49,849 nucleotides of DNA, from the NCBI GenBank assembly GCA_005888635.1, contig VBAW01000024.1:1-49849 (forward strand). The letters run 5' to 3'. Position 1 is the first letter of the stretch; every line of letters starts with the position of its first letter. The stretch comes from Candidatus Bathyarchaeota archaeon (GTDB taxonomy: Archaea > Thermoproteota > Bathyarchaeia > 40CM-2-53-6). Position numbers and translations under genes: made by a program. This document shows positions 25,245-33,517 of this stretch, one piece after another. The notes beneath the pieces were generated by a model. It ran no database searches, had not been told where the DNA came from, and saw only the letters and a list, made by a program, of their open reading frames with translations.

Positions 25245-25703
25245 ATGATAGTACCAAGTAGACGCACACTCGGAGCAGCAGCCCTCATCGCAGCAGGAAT
25301 AGGAGCGTTTCTCGTCCCATTCCTGCTGCACTCGCCCTCAACGCAAAGTACCAGTCCTACACCCACAACTCCTGGCAACGGCGGCAAGAATCCCACGACG
25401 CCATCTGGGAGTAGCGGTGGCGACAATAGCGGTAACGGCGGTTCATGCGGCGAGGCCAAGTCCCATGATCCTAACCCGCATGACAAAGGAAACGGCAAAG
25501 ACAACGGCAACGCCTTCGGAGTCGTCAAGAACAAACTGGACACCACAGTAGCTTTGATGAAGTCCATGGGCAAGTCTAACCCAGCTTTCCATTTGCACCA
25601 CGACACGGACACCGATAATGACAAAGCACACGGCTCAAAGAGTACCCATGATCAGGGCGATCACGACTCTTCCTGTGCCGCGGGCGAAGAGAAGCACGAG
25701 TAA
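25245..25703 (+). CDS. Secreted low-complexity Gly/Asn/Asp/His-rich protein
   Basis: A 152-residue protein with an N-terminal hydrophobic signal or anchor (residues 9-28, preceded by SRR), a Ser/Thr/Pro linker, then a Gly-Asn-rich stretch and a hydrophilic tail with Cys and many His and Asp (HLHHDTDTDNDKAHG). The His/Asp clusters could bind metals. It is probably exported and disordered. ATG 25245 is close to the anchor. It follows the ion transporter by 151 nt on the same strand. No family recognised. Confidence 0.65.
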   Translation: MIVPSRRTLGAAALIAAGIGAFLVPFLLHSPSTQSTSPTPTTPGNGGKNPTTPSGSSGGDNSGNGGSCGEAKSHDPNPHDKGNGKDNGNAFGVVKNKLDTTVALMKSMGKSNPAFHLHHDTDTDNDKAHGSKSTHDQGDHDSSCAAGEEKHE

Positions 25704-25831
25704 CCATCCAACTCTGATCTATTCTACTTCCCAAACTCTTTTCTTAGATTCCAGTCCCTCTCGTTTCAAAAGACACTTGGCGTTCGCCTGGCCGGTGTAA
25801 GGTTTAGAAACACCGAAAAGATCTTCGGACC

Positions 25832-26320
25832 TTGGATCCGGAAATGGTCAATCAGGGAGAAAAAGCTCCAACATTCACTCTCCACGACTCTGACAGGAAG
25901 CCGCGCAGTCTTCAAGAACTATTGAAGCCGAAGGGTGCGACCCTTCTAGCGTTCTTTCCAGGCGCCTTCACAAGTGTATGCACCAAGGAAATGTGTAAGC
26001 TAAGAGATGATCTTGCAGAGTTCAACAAGATAAACGCCCAAGTCGTAGGAATCGCAGTGAACGATCCCTGGACGAACAAAGCCTTCGCAGAAAAGAACAG
26101 CCTTACCTTCCCAATTCTCAGCGACTACAACCGAGAAGCAGTCCGAATGTACAACGTCTTCCACAACGACTTTGGAAACCTCAAAGGATACACCGCCGCC
26201 AAGAGAAGCGTCTTCATCCTGGACCAGAACGGAGTCGTGACTTACAAATGGGTCAGCGACGATCCCAGCAAGGAACCGAACTACGACGAACTAAAGAAAG
26301 CGTCAGCGAAAACAGCGTAA
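25832..26320 (+). CDS. Peroxiredoxin (AhpC/TSA family)
   Basis: A 162-residue thioredoxin-fold peroxidase with the active-site motif FFPGAFTSVCTKEMC: Cys50 is the likely peroxidatic residue (PxxxTxxC) and Cys55 a possible local resolving Cys, as in AhpE/Prx5-like and BCP-like enzymes. It reduces H2O2 or organic peroxides. The start is TTG 25832 with a TATA-like TTTAGA at 25803-25808 about 26 nt upstream, or ATG 25844. It converges with the DUF72 gene, 9 nt apart. Confidence 0.92.
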   Translation: MDPEMVNQGEKAPTFTLHDSDRKPRSLQELLKPKGATLLAFFPGAFTSVCTKEMCKLRDDLAEFNKINAQVVGIAVNDPWTNKAFAEKNSLTFPILSDYNREAVRMYNVFHNDFGNLKGYTAAKRSVFILDQNGVVTYKWVSDDPSKEPNYDELKKASAKTA

Positions 26321-26329
26321 GACCAACAA

Positions 26330-27049
26330 CTAACCGGGTCTTGAACCCGATATTTTTTCTTTCAGCCCTACAGCATACGAGGCGTTTTCGCCGGTCTCGT
26401 CGTGGCGCAGATAGACGTACGCCTCTTCTGATCCTTTGATTATCTCCCGAATCTTTTCCGTCCATTTCCCAACGTCGCTTGCCGTGTAAACATCCTTTCT
26501 CAGCCTGAAGTAGGGAAGTCTTCCTGTCACTTTGAGAACTGGTTTCATATCCTCTGTCTCTGCTATGCAGAAACCGGCATCGTGCTTCTCTAGCAGTTGG
26601 TAGGTCGAGTCGTTCAGCCAAGATTCATGCCTGAACTCGAATACCTTCCTCTTCACGGCCGTTGTCTGTGTGAGGAAGGATTCTAGAGTTTTCAAGTCCT
26701 GTCTGAAAAACGGGGGTAGTTGGAACAACACAGGTCCAAGTTTCGCTCTTAGCAAATCGAGGGTGTTTCCCAGTCGATCTGCAGCCTCCGAGGCGCCCTT
26801 GCCGATTTTGAGTGTGTGGGTAATTAGTCGGGGTGATTTTATTGCGAAACGGAAATCTTCGCCTGTTCTGCCGGCCCAGGATTTCACCATGGCCGCGCTG
26901 GGAGGTGCGTAGAAGGAGCTGTTGATCTCGACGCTATTCAGCTTCCCAGAGTAGAAGCTGAGGAAGTCTTCGCTCTTCAGATCCTTGGGATAGAAGGTTC
27001 CCTTCCAACTGGTATAGCTGAATCCGGACACTCCAACATAGAATTCCAT
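26330..27049 (-). CDS. DUF72 (YecE-like) family protein
   Basis: A 239-residue TIM-barrel-like protein with the DUF72 hallmarks: VGVSGFSYTSWKGTFYP at the N-terminus, LNSVEINSSFYAPP, FAIKSPRLITH, LGPVLFQLPPFF and FEFRHESWL. The family is widespread in archaea and bacteria and its reaction is unknown. It is 239 residues, normal for the family. Convergent with the peroxiredoxin and divergent from the thioredoxin-like gene, with an 79-nt gap. Confidence 0.9.
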   Translation of the reverse strand: MEFYVGVSGFSYTSWKGTFYPKDLKSEDFLSFYSGKLNSVEINSSFYAPPSAAMVKSWAGRTGEDFRFAIKSPRLITHTLKIGKGASEAADRLGNTLDLLRAKLGPVLFQLPPFFRQDLKTLESFLTQTTAVKRKVFEFRHESWLNDSTYQLLEKHDAGFCIAETEDMKPVLKVTGRLPYFRLRKDVYTASDVGKWTEKIREIIKGSEEAYVYLRHDETGENASYAVGLKEKISGSRPG

Positions 27050-27128
27050 ACTAATCCATCGTCCTCGAATCGGCTCGGTCTGAATCGAGTCGAAAGGTTT
27101 CTAAGGTCTTCCCCCAACCGGGGAAATA

Positions 27129-27689
27129 ATGTCTTCATCACCAATCGCTGTTGGCTCCGTTGGACTTCCTCTCGGCAGCACTGCCATAGACTTCCAATTG
27201 AAGGGAGTAGACGGCAAAACGCACTCTCTCAAGAGCTTCGCTGACAAGAAGGCTCTCGCAATCGTCTTCAGCTGCAATCACTGTCCCTACGTGCAAGCAT
27301 ACGAGGGCCGAATGGTTCAGCTTCAACGGGACTATCTGCCCAAGGGCGCTAGTCTGATCGCTATCAATAGCAACGATGATACCGGATATCCTGAGGACAG
27401 TTTTGAAAACATGATCACGCGATCCAAGGACAAAGGCTTCAACTTTCCATATCTCCGTGACGAGACTCAGGAGGTCGCCAGAAAATATGGAGCAATCTGC
27501 ACTCCGCACATTTTCCTCTACAACCAGCAGAGAGTCCTCAGTTACAAGGGACGCATTGACGATAATCGAAACCCGACCGATGTGAAGAGTCACGACTTGA
27601 GAAACGCGATAGACGCCGTTCTGTCAAGCAAGACCCCGGCTGTGCAAGAGACTCGACCTTTCGGTTGCTCCATAAAATGGAAGCAGTAG
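27129..27689 (+). CDS. Thioredoxin-fold (AhpC/TSA-redoxin) family protein
   Basis: A 186-residue redoxin with the domain opening GSTAIDFQLKGVDGKTHSL and the motif FSCNHCPYV, a CxxC pair at about residues 50-53, then IAINSNDDTGYPEDS and the cis-Pro turn YGAICTPHIFLYN. This subgroup of thiol-disulfide proteins (thioredoxin family, alkyl-hydroperoxide-reductase-like) is common in many bacteria and archaea. It would act in disulfide exchange or peroxide defence, alongside the peroxiredoxin nearby. ATG 27129; TTTCTAAGG about 30 nt upstream is TATA-like. Confidence 0.88.
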   Translation: MSSSPIAVGSVGLPLGSTAIDFQLKGVDGKTHSLKSFADKKALAIVFSCNHCPYVQAYEGRMVQLQRDYLPKGASLIAINSNDDTGYPEDSFENMITRSKDKGFNFPYLRDETQEVARKYGAICTPHIFLYNQQRVLSYKGRIDDNRNPTDVKSHDLRNAIDAVLSSKTPAVQETRPFGCSIKWKQ

Positions 27690-27729
27690 CAGTCCCATTT
27701 CTCCGTAGACCCGTGAGTATCTGAGAGGC

Positions 27730-27737
27730 TTAATATT
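27730..27737 (+). promoter_or_regulatory. TATA-like box for aIF1A
   Basis: TTAATATT about 30 nt before ATG 27765, predicting a transcript start only a few bases in front of the ATG. It also sits far enough after the previous stop (27689) to be an independent promoter. Confidence 0.55.
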
Positions 27738-27764
27738 CCCCGGAACCACTAGTAGAGTGCGAAA

Positions 27765-28067
27765 ATGGGAAAGCGCAAGGTTCTCAGCGAAGCCAACCTA
27801 AGTGAAATGCTTACTCCGGGTCCCGGCCAGATGTACGGGACTGTTAAGAACCTACTCGGCTATGATAGGGTCCTAGTCGAATGCGCTGATGGCGTAACTC
27901 GTGTCTGTCGGATACGTGGTAAGATGAAGCGAAGGGTCTGGATCAAGATGGGAGACACTGTGTTAGTTGCTCCATGGGATTTCCAGCAGGAACGGGGGGA
28001 CATCATGTTCAGATACACCCAGGGACAAGTTGAGTCCTTGAGACGTTCCGGCCAGCTTAAGATGTAG
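27765..28067 (+). CDS. eif1A: Translation initiation factor aIF1A
   Basis: A 100-residue S1/OB-fold protein with the eIF1A signature: MYGTVKNLLGYDRVLVECADG, VCRIRGKMKRRVWIKMGDTVLVAPWDFQ and a C-terminal RYTQGQVESL tail. It binds the small ribosomal subunit A site and assists start-codon selection. The length fits archaeal members (about 95-115). This gene is the clearest sign of an archaeal host. It has its own TATA-like box and lies 40 nt before the M3 peptidase gene. Confidence 0.95.
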   Translation: MGKRKVLSEANLSEMLTPGPGQMYGTVKNLLGYDRVLVECADGVTRVCRIRGKMKRRVWIKMGDTVLVAPWDFQQERGDIMFRYTQGQVESLRRSGQLKM

Positions 28068-28073
28068 CCGAAT

Positions 28074-28081
28074 AATTTATC
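28074..28081 (+). promoter_or_regulatory. TATA-like box for the M3 peptidase gene
   Basis: AATTTATC about 30 nt before ATG 28108, so the peptidase can be transcribed separately from aIF1A with almost no leader. Confidence 0.5.
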
Positions 28082-28107
28082 CCGTCAGGACTTCGACGCT
28101 AGCCTTC

Positions 28108-29565
28108 ATGAAGGCTCTCCCATACCCGATCAGTGCCTGGGCGATAGTAGACGAGTCCTACAGCATTCTCAACGGCCACGAGAACTGGAAGATGTACAAC
28201 GGGCTCGAATTTGACGAGAATTTCATGAAGAGTGTTGCTCTACAGAAAGCGAGACACGCTGAACTCTTCCTGTCATCATCTCGTCGTCCTAGGAGGCTCT
28301 TCCTCAAGTGCGTCAGCGACGTATCCGAGTCCAAGAAGACCCCGATCGCCCTTGAACTTGACAAGGCCAGGTCGGAGAAGGTTGTTTCGAAGAAGGCGCG
28401 ATTCCACGGCAGGCCTGTGAACTGGAAGAGCTGGCGACAGTTCAATGCAACAGCCGACCCGAAGAGAAGAAAGCAGGTCTACGACGATCTCGTGAAGAAA
28501 ACTCCCCTGATCAGGCCTATGATAAGAGCCATGTTTCAACAGTCTTGGAACATTCACAAAAGGTATGGAATAACGCCCTTACGGAGTTACTTGGAGAGCG
28601 AGAGAATTACTCTTCCGGAACTTAAGGAGCTGGTTCAGAAACTAGGATCCGCAGTTAGAAAGCCATTCAAAGTTGCATTGCAGGATTATTCACGTGAGAT
28701 AAAGAAAGCACCTCCAGAGTACTACGACGACTTCTACTATTTCAGAGGAAGGATATTCCGACCGTTGGACAAGATTTTTGCGAACTTCAATCCGGCAGAA
28801 ATGCCCATTCGACAATTGAAGCGTTTGGGTTTCAATACGAAGAAGATTCATGTTGATGTTGAGGATCGACCGAAGAAGACTCCTTCCGCTGTCGCATTCT
28901 TCATCCAGATTCCGAACGATGCTAGGGTCCTTGTGAAACCGATCAGTCCTTACACGGACATGGAAGCATCCTATCATGAATTCGGCCATGCTATGCATGC
29001 TACTTCCGTGGACCCGAATCTTTCTCTCTGGGATCGAGAATCACTATCTCACGGAGTAGCAGAGATATTCTCCACATTTCTGGAGAGTCTTGTAGAGGAT
29101 GGACTATACCTTAGAAAGAAATTCGGGCTATCAGAAGAACAGGTGGCTCAAGTCCAAGAGCGACGCAGATTCATGGAACTCTTCTTCGTAGCCTTCTATG
29201 CTGCAAACTCTCTCATGAAAATCAGCTTCCAGGAGAAAATGCTGACGATGGATGAGGCGTCGGAATTGTATGCGAAGCTCTACAAGGAATACGTCGGATT
29301 CGACATACCCGGAGAATACTGGCAGCTCCACCACGTAATGCCCGACTACGATCTCTACTCACCCAGCTACCTCATAGCTGCGGTCAGAAAATCCGAGCTA
29401 ATCAAGAAACTACGCAATCGGCTTGGAGAGACCTGGTGGGATTCCACAAAGGCCGGAGACTATCTGAAGCAGATAATGAGCCCCGGGGCCAACATTGACC
29501 TCAACGAATTCTCCAGACTAGATACCGCCCCGTTTCTCAAGCCACTCTTAAAACCTGAAAACTAG
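28108..29565 (+). CDS. M3-family metallopeptidase (oligoendopeptidase-like)
   Basis: A 485-residue zinc peptidase with the HEFGH motif at about residues 290-294 (YHEFGHAMHA) and the downstream third ligand region SHGVAEIFSTFLESL, as in thimet oligopeptidase and PepF. Much shorter than PepF (about 600), so the N-terminal helical lobe is reduced. It degrades short peptides in the cytoplasm. No signal peptide. ATG 28108 starts shortly after a TATA-like box. Confidence 0.9.
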   Translation: MKALPYPISAWAIVDESYSILNGHENWKMYNGLEFDENFMKSVALQKARHAELFLSSSRRPRRLFLKCVSDVSESKKTPIALELDKARSEKVVSKKARFHGRPVNWKSWRQFNATADPKRRKQVYDDLVKKTPLIRPMIRAMFQQSWNIHKRYGITPLRSYLESERITLPELKELVQKLGSAVRKPFKVALQDYSREIKKAPPEYYDDFYYFRGRIFRPLDKIFANFNPAEMPIRQLKRLGFNTKKIHVDVEDRPKKTPSAVAFFIQIPNDARVLVKPISPYTDMEASYHEFGHAMHATSVDPNLSLWDRESLSHGVAEIFSTFLESLVEDGLYLRKKFGLSEEQVAQVQERRRFMELFFVAFYAANSLMKISFQEKMLTMDEASELYAKLYKEYVGFDIPGEYWQLHHVMPDYDLYSPSYLIAAVRKSELIKKLRNRLGETWWDSTKAGDYLKQIMSPGANIDLNEFSRLDTAPFLKPLLKPEN

Positions 29566-29658
29566 AGTCTACTCACTCTGTTCAGACACTACTCCGTACC
29601 AGAAACAGTTGACTGGAAAGTAGGAAGGAGTTCTTAGAATTCGAACTTCCTAGGCGGC

Positions 29659-29943
29659 TTACATTCCGTGCTTGTCTTTGGAGTGCTGATCCAGCGCTAT
29701 CTGAGACCCGAACGTCATTCCGCATTTGGAGCATTTGAACTGGCCCGCCATCTTTGCTCCCGCCTTCCCCATCATTACCCCTCCAGCGGCGATTAGGGCT
29801 CCGACGACGGCTAGACCGATGCCACCCAGCGGGTAGGTGCTGTGAGTGCGGCCTCCGATGAGGTTAGTTTGAGACGTGATGTAGTATGCGGCTATCCCAA
29901 AACCAACCAATATTATTCCTATCACGACGAACGATCGCTTCAT
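29659..29943 (-). CDS. Membrane protein with a C2H2 zinc finger
   Basis: A 94-residue protein with two membrane helices (about 4-22 and 40-60) and a C-terminal C2H2 finger: FKCSKCGMTFGSQIALDQHSKDKHGM, i.e. CxxC then H-x4-5-H (HSKDKH). Membrane-bound single zinc fingers are an archaeal speciality and may bind DNA, RNA or a partner at the membrane. ATG 29943, with CTTAAGAA on the minus strand about 35 nt upstream as a weak TATA box. Convergent with the M3 gene. Confidence 0.78.
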   Translation of the reverse strand: MKRSFVVIGIILVGFGIAAYYITSQTNLIGGRTHSTYPLGGIGLAVVGALIAAGGVMMGKAGAKMAGQFKCSKCGMTFGSQIALDQHSKDKHGM

Positions 29944-30159
29944 CCGTATCGAGTGTGAAGGACACTTCAGCCGGTTCTTAAGCTCTATCGAAGATCCTGA
30001 GTTCGAGTTTTCCGTTTCGTGATGAAGGCAGACCCACCAGATCGTTTACTTTTTCTGCTGAGTTCCAGATAATTGGCGACAATTCGCAGAAATACGTATG
30101 CAAGTGTCGCTTTTCGACGTTCGGATGCGTAATTCACTGTTCAAGTTTAGAACAAAAAC
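29944..30159. other. 216-base divergent intergenic region
   Basis: Separates two divergently read membrane-protein genes. It contains AT-rich promoter patches (CTTAAG near 29977; GTTTAGAAC near 30141) but no ORF, tRNA or strong hairpin that I can see. Confidence 0.45.
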
Positions 30160-30654
30160 ATGCTTTTAGACCCGGTTTCGACCCGCCGCGTCTTTGAAGA
30201 AAAAATGACAGAAACAATGTATCGACACGCAATGTCGACCGCCTTCAAGAACTGGCATAGCCTAGGACTAGCCGCGGTACTTTACGCAGTCAACGTCTTC
30301 CTGCTAAGCATAGGCAAAGACATGATCAACACGTCCAGCCAGAGCTTCGGAGGATGGGTAGTTCTCGTCGTTGCAGGGTACCTGTTCATCGGCGCCGTCT
30401 ACCTCGTCTCCGCCACCCTCACCGAGAACAGCACCCTCTCTGAAAGCTTCCCGGGCGTCATAGACCACTTCAGGACCTTCATTGTGGGGGCTATCGCATA
30501 CGCTATCGGCTACTTCCTGCTGTTCAACGTCGCTCCGCCGCTACAAACAACTCAGACCCTAGCGGCCGCTGTTACATTGATCGTCGGTGGTGCCATCTAC
30601 TTGGTAGCGATTCTCGTCGGCGTAGCGGCTGCATTCGTAAGACCTAGAAAGTAG
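30160..30654 (+). CDS. Four-helix membrane protein, unknown function
   Basis: A 164-residue protein with a cytoplasmic N-terminus of about 35 residues and four membrane helices (about 36-52, 63-84, 103-125 and 132-156). The tail RPRK is basic and cytoplasmic. ATG 30160 is listed; an in-frame ATG at 30205 (MTETMYRHAM) is possible. TTTAGA 16-20 nt before 30160 is TATA-like but close. No motif allows a functional call. Confidence 0.68.
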   Translation: MLLDPVSTRRVFEEKMTETMYRHAMSTAFKNWHSLGLAAVLYAVNVFLLSIGKDMINTSSQSFGGWVVLVVAGYLFIGAVYLVSATLTENSTLSESFPGVIDHFRTFIVGAIAYAIGYFLLFNVAPPLQTTQTLAAAVTLIVGGAIYLVAILVGVAAAFVRPRK

Positions 30655-30717
30655 CGGTAGTCTACGAGAATTCTACCCCCTCCTTTTTTCTTACCCTTTA
30701 GAGTAAACTCAGTAGAG

Positions 30718-31068
30718 TTGGAGCGGCTGGGCTTCACATACCGTCAGAGTCCTCATGACTTCGGATTTTATGTAGCACCACGGATTACAAGTCGGGCTAG
30801 CCAAATGGCCTCTCTGAAAAAAAGGATTCCAAAACCAGACCTTTCGAAATACGATCAAACCCCTCTGTATCTGTATACGGAAAAAGACAGTCTCAACCGT
30901 GTCACAGTTCTCAAAGAAACCGCCAAAGACATCTACCTAATCGCCGGACGCTACTCCGGAGTCGAAGGAGACGCGCGGCTCTACACCCCGTTAACAGACG
31001 AAGAGAAGGGCGAGATCGAAAGATACTTGCGCGCCAGCCACAAGGACGCACTCATCAATCACCTCTAA
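30718..31068 (+). CDS. Hypothetical protein
   Basis: A 116-residue protein (or 87 from ATG 30805, which begins MASLKKRIPKPDLSKYD). The core looks alpha/beta: TPLYLYTEKDSLNRVTVLKE, DIYLIAGRYSGVEGDARLY and a C-terminal helix DEEKGEIERYLRA. No family recognised. It is followed after 32 nt by another small gene in the same direction, so the pair may be co-transcribed. The N-terminal 29 residues are less convincing, so the shorter form may be right. Confidence 0.6.
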   Translation: MERLGFTYRQSPHDFGFYVAPRITSRASQMASLKKRIPKPDLSKYDQTPLYLYTEKDSLNRVTVLKETAKDIYLIAGRYSGVEGDARLYTPLTDEEKGEIERYLRASHKDALINHL

Positions 31069-31100
31069 GACAAACAGCAAGAATAGACATTTCTACACGG

Positions 31101-31496
31101 ATGCCATCCGGAACCGACATGACCCCACTTGACGAACTTGCCAAGCTGATCTCGGAGAAGGGCCGAAAGATCCTTGTCGCCCAGAACCCCGTCGACCTAC
31201 GCACGCTACAGGGAGAGAATTCTGTCTTCATCCTCCAACTTCCCGAAGGGTCTTCCGCTGCGGGAGGGCGAGCCGGAGGTTTCGGTGAGCGACGGCTATC
31301 GAAACTCTACTGTTTCCACTATTCTCAGGGCGCCTGTCGGAAGCTCTACGAGGTGGATAGCCCTGAAAAACTGGAGCGATTTGATCTGCCATATCATGCA
31401 GCAGGGACCCCTGTTATTCTTCCCGACGGTTCAGAGACCGTAATCTCAGGAGTCATCGATCCCGAATTCGTAGAATCCTACAAACAGATCGCATAG
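31101..31496 (+). CDS. Hypothetical protein
   Basis: A 131-residue soluble protein with a helical start (DELAKLISEKGRKILVAQNP), a Gly/Ala-rich loop, a short Cys-containing segment (KLYCFHYSQGACRKLYEV) and a strand-rich end (AAGTPVILPDGSETVISGVIDPEF). ATG 31101; a second in-frame ATG is at 31119. It follows the preceding small gene by 32 nt. I recognise no family or motif. It converges with the minus-strand gene ending at 31506. Confidence 0.6.
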   Translation: MPSGTDMTPLDELAKLISEKGRKILVAQNPVDLRTLQGENSVFILQLPEGSSAAGGRAGGFGERRLSKLYCFHYSQGACRKLYEVDSPEKLERFDLPYHAAGTPVILPDGSETVISGVIDPEFVESYKQIA

Positions 31497-31505
31497 CTCG
31501 ACAAT

Positions 31506-32204
31506 CTATCGAGTCTCAATCTTCATCAGTTGGGAAGGTTTCGAGAGTATCACGTAGACCGTTGAGCCAGTAGACTCCCTAGTCAACCTCTTCTCCAACG
31601 AGCTCCTCTCACTTGCTGAGAGGTCCCTTGCGGCGTAGACCTCAACCTCCAACGCATCTTCTCCCGCACTCTCTCTCAACTGACTCTTCAGGTACGCTAC
31701 TGTTACTCGGAATAAGTCTTCAGGCATCGTTGCCAGCTCTATGCTTGACAGGCTCGTCGCTTGACCTTGCTTCTTCATGATCTCGTACAGTTCCGATATA
31801 TTCGTAACATTGAGCGTCCGAGTCTCATGCGCGAAGTCTCTGACTTGGAACGCCATCTCACCGATGTGCTGTTTCTTCCACATTCGCGCATGATCCTCTG
31901 GCGAGAGTCCCGTCCCAAAATCGTAGTATTCCACCGCTAGGCTGGCGTTGGGCATGAACTCGGCGATTATGTTCTTGCCCTGAAACCGAAAACTTGCCGT
32001 GCCTGAGGCGACCGCCGGTTTTCCAGAATCATCGACTGGAATTATTTCATCTTCGTTTTGGTAGAGATAGGAGGCCTTCTCTCGCAGAAGCCCGCTCTGA
32101 GTCAGGTATCTTTCCACCAAGTGGTCTTGATCTTCGAAGACAGCTGGGTCCGGAAACAATCGGGCAAATCTAGCTACGACACGATAGTGATTGACCTTTA
32201 CCAT
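31506..32204 (-). CDS. Hypothetical protein, unknown function
   Basis: A 232-residue soluble protein with alternating strands and helices: MVKVNHYRVVARFARLF, then TASFRFQGKNIIAEFMPNASLAVEY split by turns, and a C-terminal half with ALEVEVYAARDLSASERSSL. No hydrophobic segments, Cys clusters or catalytic motifs. The gene is single, divergent from the methyltransferase at 32282 (77-nt gap) and convergent with the gene at 31101. Length and steady composition support a real gene. Confidence 0.68.
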   Translation of the reverse strand: MVKVNHYRVVARFARLFPDPAVFEDQDHLVERYLTQSGLLREKASYLYQNEDEIIPVDDSGKPAVASGTASFRFQGKNIIAEFMPNASLAVEYYDFGTGLSPEDHARMWKKQHIGEMAFQVRDFAHETRTLNVTNISELYEIMKKQGQATSLSSIELATMPEDLFRVTVAYLKSQLRESAGEDALEVEVYAARDLSASERSSLEKRLTRESTGSTVYVILSKPSQLMKIETR

Positions 32205-32281
32205 GAACTGCCCCAGCCTCTCTAGGATATTCGCAGAATGCGTTCATTAACCTGATTCCAACGAATGTATCTCAGCGGGAC

Positions 32282-32905
32282 ATGTCTAAGGAAGCTGAGA
32301 AGTACTTCGGAGAGGTCTCGGGAAGTTGGGACGTCATCAGAAAGAGCTTCTACGGGGACGAGGTTCGGGACGCAGTTCTCGTAGCGGCCAAACTCCTGCC
32401 AAGCGACGCAGTTCTGGATGTGGGTGCAGGTACTGGATTTCTTACTGAGGGCGCTGCCAAGATTGCTCGAAAAGTGATTGCTCTCGATTTCTCGGAGGCA
32501 ATGACCGGCGAATCGAGGGTGAAGCTCAGCGGGAGGAATGTCGAATTCAAGATTGGAAATGTTGAGCAGATTCCCCTACCCGATGCATCTGTGGATGCGG
32601 TAATCGGCAACATGATTCTGCACCATTGTCTCAACCCTGATGTTGCCGTCAAGGACATGGCTCGCGTGCTAGTACCAGGCGGAAGACTCGCTCTTTCCGA
32701 TCTTCAACAACACAATTACGAGTTTCTGCGAAAGGAACATGCAGACAGATGGCTTGGTTTCGAAATCTCGCATGTTAGAACCATTTTGGACCAAGCCGGT
32801 TTCGCTGACGTAAGGGTCGAGGGACTGGAATCTTGTTGTTCAACAACAGTAGAGCATGGACAGGTGAAGATTCCGATGTTCTTAGCAAGTGGACTAAAAC
32901 TGTAG
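32282..32905 (+). CDS. Class I SAM-dependent methyltransferase (UbiE-like)
   Basis: A 207-residue Rossmann methyltransferase: motif I VLDVGAGTGFLTEGAA (about residues 44-59), the acidic end of strand two VIALDFS, then GNVEQIPLPDASVDAVIGNMILHH and PGGRLALSDL. This is the UbiE/Methyltransf_11 pattern; the substrate (quinone, arsenite, small metabolite) cannot be told. Two adjacent Cys near the end (ESCCST) could be relevant for metalloid methylation but are not the canonical ArsM set. ATG 32282. It converges with panD, 9 nt apart. Confidence 0.88.
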   Translation: MSKEAEKYFGEVSGSWDVIRKSFYGDEVRDAVLVAAKLLPSDAVLDVGAGTGFLTEGAAKIARKVIALDFSEAMTGESRVKLSGRNVEFKIGNVEQIPLPDASVDAVIGNMILHHCLNPDVAVKDMARVLVPGGRLALSDLQQHNYEFLRKEHADRWLGFEISHVRTILDQAGFADVRVEGLESCCSTTVEHGQVKIPMFLASGLKL

Positions 32906-32914
32906 TTGTAAGAT

Positions 32915-33310
32915 CTAGCGAGGGACTTCTCGTTTGGCAAGCATGCGCCGGACATGCGGGCCAGGTCTCAGCCTGTTTTCGCGGTCGACAAAGACAACGT
33001 GTGGCTTCCAGTTCTCCGCCTGTTTCTCGCTCATCCAGCCGAATGCTGTGATAATGACCTCGTCGCCCGGCTGAACCTTGCGGGCGGCAGCACCGTTGAC
33101 CGCTACGGTCCCGCTTCCTCTTGGAGCTGAGAGTGCGTATGTTGAGAACCGTTCTCCGTTCGTAATGTTCCAGATATCTACCTGTTCGAAGGGTATGATT
33201 CCCGCAGCCTCCATCAGAGACGAGTCAATCTCGATACTGCCTTCATAGTTGATGTCCGCGCCTGTGAGTCTTGCTCTGTGGATCTTGCCCTTGAGAATTC
33301 GCAGTTGCAA
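32915..33310 (-). CDS. panD: Aspartate 1-decarboxylase (PanD, bacterial pyruvoyl type)
   Basis: A 131-residue proenzyme with the PanD opening RILKGKIHRARLTGADINYEGS: Gly24-Ser25 is the self-cleavage site that makes the pyruvoyl cofactor; Tyr22, Asn-containing VNGAAARKVQPGD and IITAFGWM follow as in bacterial PanD. It makes beta-alanine for pantothenate and CoA. Most archaea use a PLP enzyme instead (MfnA/ADC), so this bacterial-type gene is notable and probably acquired. It stands alone with no panB or panC nearby. ATG 33310. Confidence 0.93.
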   Translation of the reverse strand: MQLRILKGKIHRARLTGADINYEGSIEIDSSLMEAAGIIPFEQVDIWNITNGERFSTYALSAPRGSGTVAVNGAAARKVQPGDEVIITAFGWMSEKQAENWKPHVVFVDRENRLRPGPHVRRMLAKREVPR

Positions 33311-33517
33311 CTCTCGAGCTCCTCGTTTCTACTATGCTAGTAGAGTGACTCGCTAGACTTGAATGATGGCTACGGTCTCTCTAGAGAGCTTAGGAGCCTT
33401 TGATTTCGCCCAGAGTGCTAATGGACTTGGACCTGAGACGACTGTCATGGAGTGACTTCTGAACCCGGCACAATGTGAGGTAACGGTTTAGATAGGGAAT
33501 CTAGGGAGGCGAATCCC

